From: a virus
DNA length: 45,754 nt
Direction: 5' to 3' (one strand)
IMG/VR virus record: IMGVR_UViG_3300017598_000612
Span: 1-45,754 of that record
A program made the position numbers and the translations under genes. Under the pieces are notes generated by a model. That model was not told where the DNA came from and did not search any database. It saw only the letters and a program-made list of their open reading frames with translations. Below are positions 1-5,570 of the stretch, piece by piece; positions within the stretch are counted from its first letter, which is position 1, and every line of letters begins with the position of its first letter.

Positions 1-121
1 CAAAACCTCTCCCTAAATTAACAAAGTAACAGCCTAATATTATACATACACATTAGACTTTGTCAAGACCTTTTTTACCGTGGATCTCAAAATAGAGCAG
101 AAATATACAATTTGAAAGTGA
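1..121. repeat. Terminal direct repeat, left copy
   Basis: The first 121 bases are identical to the last 121 bases (45634-45754). The copies include a promoter and the 3' end of the gene at 53-703. An exact repeat of this short length at contig ends is typical of an assembler closing a circular or terminally redundant genome, giving a unit of 45,633 bp. It could instead be a genuine short terminal repeat of the virion DNA, which the sequence alone cannot decide. Confidence 0.95.
39..66 (-). promoter_or_regulatory. Sigma70-type promoter of the metallophosphoesterase gene
   Basis: Leftward TTGACA (66-61), 16-base spacer, TATAAT (44-39). The same promoter lies at 45672-45699 in the right terminal copy and reads into the gene starting at 45632. 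The -35 box sits inside the last codons of the gene at 53-703, so promoter and coding sequence overlap. Confidence 0.85.
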
Positions 122-703
122 ATGATATACACTAAGGAACCCACTTTCATCTTTATGACATGTTTCAAAAAATTCACCATCGTCGTCGTATGTATGCCTC
201 ATGTGTGATGCGAAATATCTCTGCTGTGCATTCTCCAATTTCTTCCAAGGATCGAATCCATATTTCTCATCTGCACCGTATTCTAAAACTTTTCTAACCT
301 CAGCCAGTGACTCAATTAAGTCTATGCCGTGCTTCTCTATAAGTCCAAGATAAGCATTCGCCCAGAAGTAATTCTTATTGGCAGTTATAGCCTCAAAACA
401 CTCAATTGGGATAAGATCCCACCTCGTTTTACCCTCATCAAATTTATACTTATGGTAGTCATCTTCCTTTTCTATTACATCAAAATCAAGCCACTCTTTT
501 TTCCAATAATGATTACTGCAAGAATACTCATAGTCTGTATGAATATCTTCACTTACATGAAGAAATTTACCACAATAATAAAACATTCTATTAAAGAAAC
601 ACCCGCAATCACAGCAGAAATCACCATCTTCATCAACACCTTTAACACCTAAATCCTTGAGAAGCTTTAAAATCTCTTCTCTACTCTTAACCCTAACTTT
701 CAT
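53..703 (-). CDS. dATP/dGTP pyrophosphohydrolase domain protein (DUF5664-like) with Cys-rich N-terminus
   Basis: This 216-residue protein has two parts. Residues about 1-85 hold a Cys-rich segment with four cysteines near residues 30-45. Residues about 88-205 resemble the phage dATP/dGTP diphosphohydrolase family (DUF5664): a KFDEGKTRWDLIP entry, EVRKVLEYGADEKYGFDPW, then RYFASHMRH and a HSLSNCIFLLYFE helix whose acidic and histidine residues suit metal-bound nucleotide hydrolysis. Family members remove pyrophosphate from dATP or dGTP and may adjust nucleotide pools during replication. The ATG follows a GGAGGGAG ribosome-binding site behind its own promoter at 734-761. Function is inferred from family resemblance. 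Confidence 0.7.
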   Translation of the reverse strand: MKVRVKSREEILKLLKDLGVKGVDEDGDFCCDCGCFFNRMFYYCGKFLHVSEDIHTDYEYSCSNHYWKKEWLDFDVIEKEDDYHKYKFDEGKTRWDLIPIECFEAITANKNYFWANAYLGLIEKHGIDLIESLAEVRKVLEYGADEKYGFDPWKKLENAQQRYFASHMRHTYDDDGEFFETCHKDESGFLSVYHSLSNCIFLLYFEIHGKKGLDKV

Positions 704-733
704 AACTCCCTCCTAAATTAAAACACTCCTATA

Positions 734-761
734 ATTGTACTCGTATTTTTGGAATTGTCAA
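734..761 (-). promoter_or_regulatory. Sigma70-type promoter
   Basis: Leftward TTGACA (761-756), 16-base spacer, TACAAT (739-734), lying between the terL stop and the gene starting at 703. The leader then reads TTAATTTAGGAGGGAG before the ATG, a leader form shared with the genes starting at 41362 and 45632. Confidence 0.8.
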
Positions 762-772
762 GAAATAATTTA

Positions 773-1999
773 TTAGAATAATCTTTTGCCTGGCCTTGCG
801 ATCTTTCTACCCCTGAAATGCGTATAAAGTGCATACCTAACAGCGTCCATACAATCATCATTTTCTTTTTTAGGTTGCTCTTTTTTGTTTTTGTCGTCCC
901 ATTCATACGCATATACTTCCTGCATGAAGTGTGGAGCCGCACCCTTTAAAACAAAAAACTTCTCATCTTTCATATACTGCTGAACCAATTCAATGCCTTC
1001 AATTACATCTTTTTTGCCGTTTTTGGCTCTGAATCTTCTTACGTACTCAGGTCTTGCTGTATCTGCATAGAAAACGATACCCCTATACTGTTTCATTATC
1101 TCTTTACGTTTAACATCCCACCAGTCGATCTCTTGATGTCTAGCGGCTACTTCGTGGACTAAATACACATTACCATCATGATCTACACCGAACACTACAA
1201 TCGAGCCATAGTGATCGTAGCCCCAATCAACACCACCAATATAAAACTTAAATTCTGGAACTGTATCCACAATAAGCTTATCTCTAAAACTGGTATAAAT
1301 TACACCATCGCTTGCAACCCATTTACCATGAATGGTTCTATCTTTCCTGAAACCATCTGGCATAGACTCGCTTAAACTTTCAATGTATTTATCTGGAACA
1401 AATCCACTATTACTTTTTGCATTATCCCATATATCGAAATGCCACGATTTAACTCTAATTGTACCGTCGTCAAATAGCGCACCATCCTTATCCACAAACT
1501 GTGTTTTAATTGGATGAGTAGGGTAATCAGGGTTGGTATCAAAGAACACTCTAGCACCCTCTCCTGAACATCTATTGAATGCTTCCTCTAAACTATTCTC
1601 ATGGTGTAATGTTACTTCATTACCAAACAGCCCATAAGCAGTCATTCCACGCATTGCCTTATATGATCCATAATTATCTGCACCAAACACACAAACAGTA
1701 TTACCAAATAGTTTAAACTCATTGTTTTTGTTGAGATCTACATTTAAGCCAAAAAAAGACTCTAAATCATCCAAACAATTCTTTTTAAGTGAAGCTGAAG
1801 TATAGCCAAGCATTAGAAATTTATAGCCCTTATTCTTAAATTTGAGTATATGATTAAGCCATAAAAACAACATGATAAAAGTTTTACCTGACCTAACTGA
1901 TCCTTCTAATATAGTTATAAATGGCTCATGTTTTTGGTCATATTCCCAGACTTGGACTTGTTTTTTATTGAATTTGCTAGATAGCTGTTTAATACTCAA
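773..1999 (-). CDS. terL: Terminase large subunit
   Basis: This 408-residue protein is the ATP-driven DNA packaging motor and headful nuclease. The N-terminal ATPase has a Walker A motif GSVRSGKT at residues 33-40 and a probable Walker B region around YGLFGNEV. The C-terminal RNase H-like nuclease shows GGVDWGYD, VHEVA, FYADTARPEY and a final DDCMDAVRYAL, supplying the acidic metal ligands. Length fits the PBSX/Terminase_6 class. The only sensible start is TTG at 1999, two bases after the stop of the preceding gene, so translation may be coupled. It works with the small subunit at 3768-4136 and the portal at 39387-40817. Confidence 0.95.
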   Translation of the reverse strand: MSIKQLSSKFNKKQVQVWEYDQKHEPFITILEGSVRSGKTFIMLFLWLNHILKFKNKGYKFLMLGYTSASLKKNCLDDLESFFGLNVDLNKNNEFKLFGNTVCVFGADNYGSYKAMRGMTAYGLFGNEVTLHHENSLEEAFNRCSGEGARVFFDTNPDYPTHPIKTQFVDKDGALFDDGTIRVKSWHFDIWDNAKSNSGFVPDKYIESLSESMPDGFRKDRTIHGKWVASDGVIYTSFRDKLIVDTVPEFKFYIGGVDWGYDHYGSIVVFGVDHDGNVYLVHEVAARHQEIDWWDVKRKEIMKQYRGIVFYADTARPEYVRRFRAKNGKKDVIEGIELVQQYMKDEKFFVLKGAAPHFMQEVYAYEWDDKNKKEQPKKENDDCMDAVRYALYTHFRGRKIARPGKRLF

Positions 2000-2001
2000 T
2001 C

Positions 2002-2256
2002 TTAACCCATTTCGTGTAGAATTATGTGTAGATGTTCTCTATCAGCTAAAGCATTTAATTCGGGACCGCTGAATTTTATTTGCTCTTTTAATAAATATTC
2101 ATATAAAGATATGTCAGGTTCATGTCCATTATAAGTGTTGTTGCGATTTAGTTCGAAATAAAATAACACATATGTATTATCCTTGAGAACAAAACTAGCC
2201 TGCATATCACACCCAGTAAAATGAAAATGTTTTAAGAATGATATTTGTTGTTTCAT
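2002..2256 (-). CDS. Hypothetical protein, 84 residues
   Basis: I do not recognise this protein. It begins MKQQISFLKHFHF after an AGAGGTAAC ribosome-binding site and mixes aromatic beta-prone segments (YVLFYFEL) with a charged C-terminus. No transmembrane helix or Cys cluster is visible. It ends two bases before the TTG start of terL, so it is co-transcribed and possibly coupled with it. Confidence 0.75.
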   Translation of the reverse strand: MKQQISFLKHFHFTGCDMQASFVLKDNTYVLFYFELNRNNTYNGHEPDISLYEYLLKEQIKFSGPELNALADREHLHIILHEMG

Positions 2257-2271
2257 GTTACCTCTTAACGC

Positions 2272-2529
2272 TTATTTTAAGCGTATATTCTCTTTAATAA
2301 ATATTTGCCCTTCCTCTGGTATCTTATCCTCAAAAATAATACTATCATAAACATGATCATTGCAAAATTCTATATTACCCTTAAACACATGATAATTGCA
2401 CCCGTAAAACCTAACCCTATCAGCAGCGTGGTTTCTTTTATAATAATCTATATACTCTTTGTAAACTAGATAATTTAACCACACCACTAATATTTTTTTT
2501 GTCTTTCTCAAACTTTTTCTTTTAAACAT
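2272..2529 (-). CDS. Hypothetical basic protein, 85 residues
   Basis: I chose the ATG at 2529 because AGGAG lies six bases upstream; the longer reading frame runs back into the preceding gene without a better site. The protein opens with a very basic stretch (KRKSLRKTKK), then a hydrophobic and aromatic segment (ILVVWLNYLVYKEY), and ends in a mixed charged region. It could associate with membrane or nucleic acid, but no family is recognised. Confidence 0.7.
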   Translation of the reverse strand: MFKRKSLRKTKKILVVWLNYLVYKEYIDYYKRNHAADRVRFYGCNYHVFKGNIEFCNDHVYDSIIFEDKIPEEGQIFIKENIRLK

Positions 2530-2677
2530 TTTCATCTCCTCTACACGGCACAAAACTATCACAAGTGCCATCCTTATTTGGTTCAAAATTACTCCAAGGC
2601 TGCCACATGCTATCTGGCTTGCATTTACGCCAACAACCCAGCTTACACTCAGTATTCGAGCATTTACACAAACTCAC
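2522..2677 (-). CDS. Small Cys-rich protein, probable zinc binder, 51 residues
   Basis: The GTG start at 2677 overlaps the TGA of the preceding tiny gene (GTGA arrangement). The 51-residue product has seven cysteines, including CKCSNTECKLGCWRKC near its N-terminus and CDSFVPC near its C-terminus. This pattern fits a metal-bound knuckle. It overlaps the next gene by eight bases. No named family is recognised. Confidence 0.65.
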   Translation of the reverse strand: MSLCKCSNTECKLGCWRKCKPDSMWQPWSNFEPNKDGTCDSFVPCRGDENV

Positions 2678-2736
2678 AACACACCTATAGTAATAGCTAA
2701 GCAAACAATAGATATAACAAAAAGTAACTCATCCAT
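2674..2736 (-). CDS. Membrane micro-protein, 20 residues
   Basis: A 20-codon frame, MDELLFVISIVCLAITIGVL, is almost entirely one transmembrane helix. The ATG follows GAGGTGACAA, overlaps the end of the gene before it, and its TGA overlaps the GTG of the next gene. The tight chaining of starts and stops is the main argument that it is translated. Function unknown. Confidence 0.55.
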   Translation of the reverse strand: MDELLFVISIVCLAITIGVL

Positions 2737-2869
2737 TTGTCACCTCACACTTACATGGTGAATGTTTAATTTCCTCTAGCTCAATAATTGTGCCTAACAC
2801 ACTAATTATAAGAAGGAAAGAAAGTATTATCGACATCATAATTAATCCCACTTTATCATCTTTATTCAT
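2729..2869 (-). CDS. Single-pass membrane protein, 46 residues
   Basis: The product starts MNKDDKVGLIMMSIILSFLL, giving a short charged N-terminus and a hydrophobic helix over residues about 8-27, followed by a soluble tail with a CKC motif. The start overlaps the TAA of the previous gene (TAATG), with GGAGG upstream. It belongs to a string of tiny genes before terL. No function can be assigned. Confidence 0.65.
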   Translation of the reverse strand: MNKDDKVGLIMMSIILSFLLIISVLGTIIELEEIKHSPCKCEVTNG

Positions 2870-3099
2870 TACCGCATCCTCCTAATTTTATCTAGTATCT
2901 GATGTAGATACATAATCTCGCTTGGCGCGCTCTCTTGAGAATGACGATTAATAAAACTCTCTAGTGTCCATAGTTCATGCCGGTCAAGTATAATCGCTTT
3001 ACGCTCTTTCTCTTTCTTGTCAGCTTGTTTATCAAGTAACACGTCAGCTAACTTTTTCACTTCGTGTTTTGGTAGATCTTTGTTTTTGATTTTAACCAT
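2869..3099 (-). CDS. Hypothetical charged protein, 76 residues
   Basis: This Lys/Glu-rich, mostly helical protein begins MVKIKNKDLPKHEVKK after an AAAGGAGAGTAAA ribosome-binding site and ends in a second helix (IMYLHQILDKIRRMR). It has no membrane segment or Cys pair. It is coupled to neighbours by an overlapping stop. It may be a small DNA- or protein-binding adaptor, but no family is recognised. Confidence 0.75.
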   Translation of the reverse strand: MVKIKNKDLPKHEVKKLADVLLDKQADKKEKERKAIILDRHELWTLESFINRHSQESAPSEIMYLHQILDKIRRMR

Positions 3100-3100
3100 T

Positions 3101-3376
3101 TTACTCTCCTTTCCTAATTAATTTAACATCATATTCATCATCTCCGTGTTGTTCTATTATTTTTAATATTGATCTGCATTCCTCACATGCAAAAAAATCT
3201 CCTTTTTCTACATCCATATATATGTCTGAATTTTTATTACATACAGGACAATTAAAATATTCGCTCACAACCTCACAACAAACCTCACAACATATCCTAC
3301 CTTTAACATAAATTTTGAATTCCTTCACCTCTGTACTCACATCCATAAATAGATATTTACCCTGTTCTGCTTTCAT
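3101..3376 (-). CDS. Zinc-ribbon protein sharing its N-terminus with the head fibre
   Basis: I chose the ATG at 3376, eight bases after GGAGA; a GTG two codons earlier is too close to that site. Of 91 residues, the first 16 (MKAEQGKYLFMDVSTE) match 14 of 16 residues of an internal segment of the LamG protein at 30371-31609. The rest holds Cys pairs, CCEVCC then CPVC and CEEC, typical of a double zinc ribbon. The N-terminal block looks copied from a structural gene, or both proteins share a small binding element. Function unknown. Confidence 0.75.
   Translation of the reverse strand: MKAEQGKYLFMDVSTEVKEFKIYVKGRICCEVCCEVVSEYFNCPVCNKNSDIYMDVEKGDFFACEECRSILKIIEQHGDDEYDVKLIRKGE
3329..3376. repeat. 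48-bp segment duplicated at 30524-30571
   Basis: By eye, 39 of 48 bases agree with 30524-30571 in the same orientation. Here the segment encodes the first 16 residues of the zinc-ribbon protein, ending exactly at its ATG; there it is internal to a LamG head-fibre gene. Most differences in the coding part are silent or conservative, as expected for a copied and then selected segment. Confidence 0.75.
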
Positions 3377-3387
3377 TCTCACTCTCC

Positions 3388-3609
3388 TTAAAATATAATA
3401 ATTTTACCTTGATTAACATCTTGCGACCTATATATCTTAACCCCACATATATAGATATACTTTTTTGATTTTGGGCTAAGATTTAATAGTTCCGCCTCAT
3501 TTTTTAACTGCTCATAATCACCGTTGTTTATTATTGCATTTATTGCGTGATTACAACTAAAAAAAGAGACTATACCGCCCAAGCTGACTTCATATTTTTG
3601 CTCTCTCAC
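3388..3609 (-). CDS. Hypothetical protein, 73 residues
   Basis: The start is GTG, with AGGAGAG just upstream. The sequence combines a short hydrophobic N-terminal part (GGIVSFFSCNHAINAIINN), a charged middle and a beta-prone end with two further cysteine or basic clusters. No family is recognised. It lies in the tiny-gene string between terS and terL. Confidence 0.65.
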   Translation of the reverse strand: MREQKYEVSLGGIVSFFSCNHAINAIINNGDYEQLKNEAELLNLSPKSKKYIYICGVKIYRSQDVNQGKIIIF

Positions 3610-3618
3610 TCTACTCTC

Positions 3619-3753
3619 CTACATCATGTAATTAAAACTAAAAATTGCCGTGATTGCGCCCAGGATTATACCCACCTCGACACCGATAAGGAACACATTT
3701 AAATCAAAACTTTCTTTGGTTTTCTCTTTACGTACTCTTCTTTTTAAAAACAT
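3619..3753 (-). CDS. Single-pass membrane protein, 44 residues
   Basis: The ATG follows AAGGAGGGAGAG directly after the terS stop. A basic N-terminus (MFLKRRVRKEKTK) precedes a hydrophobic helix over residues about 20-42 with glycines (LIGVEVGIILGAITAIF). The basic side predicts that the N-terminus stays in the cytoplasm. It is short for a holin but could be a holin-like or membrane-modulating peptide. Confidence 0.65.
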   Translation of the reverse strand: MFLKRRVRKEKTKESFDLNVFLIGVEVGIILGAITAIFSFNYMM

Positions 3754-3767
3754 CTCTCCCTCCTTAA

Positions 3768-4136
3768 TTAGTCATCATCTCCCATCGCCTTCAACAGCTC
3801 CTCAGCTTTATTTTCAGGCGTATCTATATTGTGCACCACCTGACGATCTACTAACCCATGATTAGCCTTTAAAAGAAATATCGCCATAGTTGGATTCCAC
3901 TCAGCTTTTAACCCTTTCTCCATTAGTGAATTCTTCTGTAATGCCTTGATTCTTTTTACTGTTACGGAAAACGCATTATGAATCTTACGCCATTCATTCA
4001 CAGTATCGATATTTATCTTAAGATGTAAAGCTAATCCTTCAGTAGTTGCTAATTGATCACTTTTCTCAATCTTATCAACATATTCATCAGCTTTTTTCTG
4101 TAATTTTTCATTGTATTTTGTAGGTCTTGCCATCAT
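3768..4136 (-). CDS. terS: Terminase small subunit
   Basis: The protein recognises packaging DNA and delivers it to TerL. It starts with ARPTKYNEKLQKKADEYVD, then a predicted helix-turn-helix (TTEGLALHLKINIDTVNEWR), followed by the family-typical KNSLMEKGLKAEWNPTMAIFLLKANHGLVDR and an acidic tail. I chose the ATG at 4136, near GGGGGC; ATGs at 4133 and 4145 are alternatives. A strong promoter ends about 40 bases upstream. The separation from terL by eight tiny genes is unusual, as the two normally adjoin. Confidence 0.9.
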   Translation of the reverse strand: MMARPTKYNEKLQKKADEYVDKIEKSDQLATTEGLALHLKINIDTVNEWRKIHNAFSVTVKRIKALQKNSLMEKGLKAEWNPTMAIFLLKANHGLVDRQVVHNIDTPENKAEELLKAMGDDD

Positions 4137-4175
4137 AGCCCCCATTCAGTCTATGCCCAATTAGTAACTTAAACT

Positions 4176-4204
4176 ATTATACACTATTTATTATCATTTG
4201 TCAA
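4176..4204 (-). promoter_or_regulatory. Consensus sigma70-type promoter of terS
   Basis: Leftward TTGACA (4204-4199), 17-base spacer, TATAAT (4181-4176): a perfect match to both consensus hexamers with the optimal spacing. It should drive terS and the genes down to terL. Confidence 0.9.
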
Positions 4205-4225
4205 ATAAAAGATGAAAGAAAGCTA

Positions 4226-4247
4226 ATGTCGCCATTTATAACGACAT
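4226..4247 (-). terminator. Hairpin downstream of tRNA-Tyr, possible terminator
   Basis: On the leftward strand ATGTCG and CGACAT form a 6-bp stem around a 10-base loop, followed by a T-rich but interrupted tract. It lies 40 bases beyond the tRNA 3' end, where a terminator or processing stem would be expected. The tract is poor, so this is a weak call. Confidence 0.3.
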
Positions 4248-4287
4248 CGAATACTACTTCTACATCTTGGTAGATTAGCTGGAAAAA

Positions 4288-4372
4288 TGGTGCGGTGCCT
4301 TGGACTTGAACCAAGAGTGTCTTAAGACGGGAGATTTACAGTCTCCTGAGTTACCAATTACTCTAACACCGC
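4288..4372 (-). tRNA. tRNA-Tyr (anticodon GUA)
   Basis: The leftward strand folds as a full class II tRNA. The acceptor GCGGTGT pairs with GCACCGC, followed by discriminator A and an encoded CCA. The D-arm is GAGT/ACTC, the anticodon stem GGAGA/TCTCC around CTGTAAA, the variable arm is long, and the T-arm CTTGG/CCAAG encloses TTCAAGT. The long variable arm is normal for bacterial tRNA-Tyr. Phage tRNAs commonly support translation of AT-rich late genes. It lies directly downstream of a strong promoter and a terminator-like hairpin, with the first tRNA base only three bases after the U-tract. Confidence 0.95.
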
Positions 4373-4375
4373 ATC

Positions 4376-4416
4376 AAAAAAATAGGGTGCACAGTGGAGA
4401 GATACTGCACACCCTA
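4376..4416 (-). terminator. Strong intrinsic terminator or attenuator before tRNA-Tyr
   Basis: In the leftward transcript, a 13-bp stem (4416-4404 with 4395-4383, two G-U pairs inside) closes an 8-base loop AUCUCUCC and is followed by seven uridines (4382-4376). This is a textbook intrinsic terminator. It lies between a consensus promoter and the tRNA, so tRNA transcription must read through it or come from some other start. Confidence 0.8.
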
Positions 4417-4446
4417 AAAGGAGAGAAGGAGTTTCATGAAAAAACT
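4376..4446 (-). ncRNA. Candidate small RNA with C/U-rich anti-Shine-Dalgarno segments
   Basis: A near-consensus promoter (4480-4453) and an intrinsic terminator (4416-4376) bracket a transcript of roughly 70 bases without a leftward open frame. The predicted single-stranded part contains ACUCCUUCUCUCCUUUU, and the terminator loop shows AUCUCUCC. Both are complementary to ribosome-binding sites such as AAAGGAGAGAA. This is the design of known C/U-rich trans-acting small RNAs. The alternative is an untranslated leader of tRNA-Tyr carrying an attenuator. I inferred the start point from the -10 position. Confidence 0.5.
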
Positions 4447-4452
4447 ATATAT

Positions 4453-4480
4453 AGTATACAGAAGATTCTCCATTTGTCAA
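4453..4480 (-). promoter_or_regulatory. Sigma70-type promoter of the small RNA/tRNA-Tyr unit
   Basis: Leftward TTGACA (4480-4475), 16-base spacer, TATACT (4458-4453). No ribosome-binding site or open frame follows before the terminator hairpin, so the product is RNA only. Confidence 0.85.
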
Positions 4481-4521
4481 GTATTATTTTTATTTAAAGA
4501 CTGATTTTACTTTGAAATACT

Positions 4522-4962
4522 TTAGAAAACTTTCCTTTTCTGCAACGCAACAATAACTTTTTTCACCTTTTTAACGTACTCTGGATCGACTGCATACCTA
4601 TATTTTACCAAACTACTATAAAAGCCATCCACACTGGTCAAGTACCCTTTGCCTCTAAAATGCTCTAGCATGTCAATATTCGCCTCATCAAACGTAGAAT
4701 ACTGCTTCATACACTCAATTGGTTTGCTCTTTGATTGACACTCTTTCCAACTAATCTTTTTGGAGTAGTAGTTTTTATATTGATTATGATAACTACTAGT
4801 ATACCAGGCTGATTCCAGTACAGTCATTGCAGTTATTATTTTTGCAGCATCAGAATACTCAGTATTTTGGTAAAAATCGTAAATTTTTTTCGCCTTCTCT
4901 CTATAGTCACCGTGCAAAAACACCGTAAACAATATTATTATAATTGCCATTAGTTTTCGCAT
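4522..4962 (-). CDS. Exported glucosaminidase-like peptidoglycan hydrolase
   Basis: The 146-residue protein begins with a signal sequence (MRKLMAIIIILFTVFLHG). Its mature part resembles the FlgJ/Bax N-acetylglucosaminidase fold: a helix with AAKIITAMTVLESAWYTS, whose E50 is the likely catalytic acid, then a QYSTFDEANIDMLEHF segment and a C-terminal DPEYVKKVKKVI helix, as in family members. It would cut glycan strands in the periplasm during lysis. A second muralytic enzyme at 6605-7150 lacks a signal. Two Cys in the middle could form a disulfide after export. No typical wall-binding domain is present. Confidence 0.75.
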   Translation of the reverse strand: MRKLMAIIIILFTVFLHGDYREKAKKIYDFYQNTEYSDAAKIITAMTVLESAWYTSSYHNQYKNYYSKKISWKECQSKSKPIECMKQYSTFDEANIDMLEHFRGKGYLTSVDGFYSSLVKYRYAVDPEYVKKVKKVIVALQKRKVF

Positions 4963-4967
4963 AAATA

Positions 4968-5120
4968 TTACTCGCTAAATCTATCAATTATTAATTCCCA
5001 AAAACATTCCCTCTCTGGATTAATTAAACATACCGCATTCTGCAACTCTATGTCACTAAATTTCTCCTCCCTTGATAACCTGCATGGATACTCGCAACTA
5101 CTACATATATATTCATTCAT
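4968..5120 (-). CDS. Small Cys-containing protein, 50 residues
   Basis: The ATG has an ideal AGGAGGTAATT upstream and the frame ends six bases before the hydrolase gene. The product opens MNEYICSSCEYPCRLSREEK, with a CxxC plus two later cysteines, a likely single zinc site. No function is known. Its place in a lysis cluster may be incidental. Confidence 0.7.
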   Translation of the reverse strand: MNEYICSSCEYPCRLSREEKFSDIELQNAVCLINPERECFWELIIDRFSE

Positions 5121-5129
5121 AATTACCTC

Positions 5130-5561
5130 CTAAAAAATTATTGGTCTATTATTGTGCTCAAATCGCCTTATATTTTCATCGCCACAATGCTGTTGAGACT
5201 TACACTCATCTAAATTATATATACAACCCATCGGTATATCAATTCGCGTTAAAACATAATCATGTCTATCAATTTGATAGCTTCCCCCCCTCCAATCAAC
5301 TACGGTATTATCAACTTTAATGCCGTTTTCACGCCATAAATTATATTGTTCGACTGCCTCATAATTCGACAATATATAGCAACCACCATCATCACTAATA
5401 TAGCCTATATCTGAATGATAACCAAGCTCATTTTTGAAACCTATACATAAATTATTTACTATATCAACGCACAATTTTAGTACATACTTATCGCTCTCAA
5501 GCCTTTCTATTGTATCACCTAACTCTTCGTACTTCTTTTTCAAATCACTTAAATTGCTCAC
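5130..5561 (-). CDS. Hypothetical coiled-coil protein, 143 residues
   Basis: The GTG start follows AGGAGGTAATT. Residues about 4-30 form a heptad-like coiled coil (SDLKKKYEELGDTIERLESD). The rest is a mixed domain with a GYISDDGGCYILSNYEA stretch and several cysteines near the C-terminus. No catalytic motif or membrane segment stands out and I recognise no family. Confidence 0.75.
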   Translation of the reverse strand: MSNLSDLKKKYEELGDTIERLESDKYVLKLCVDIVNNLCIGFKNELGYHSDIGYISDDGGCYILSNYEAVEQYNLWRENGIKVDNTVVDWRGGSYQIDRHDYVLTRIDIPMGCIYNLDECKSQQHCGDENIRRFEHNNRPIIF

Positions 5562-5570
5562 AATTACCTC

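Noticed and set aside
53-703. Evidence for a 2-aminoadenine (Z) genome
   Set aside because: Only a DUF5664-like pyrophosphohydrolase is present. PurZ and a matching polymerase are missing.
4205-4287. Second tRNA next to tRNA-Tyr
   Set aside because: No acceptor stem or T-arm can be formed in this stretch; only a short hairpin is found.
4436-4498. Rightward 22-codon frame (starting MKKLYIVYRR) with a good GGAGAGAAGGAG site
   Set aside because: It lies opposite the promoter and small-RNA start, has no promoter of its own and is the only rightward frame for kilobases around. The purine-rich site is better explained as the complement of the C/U-rich small RNA, although this is not proven.
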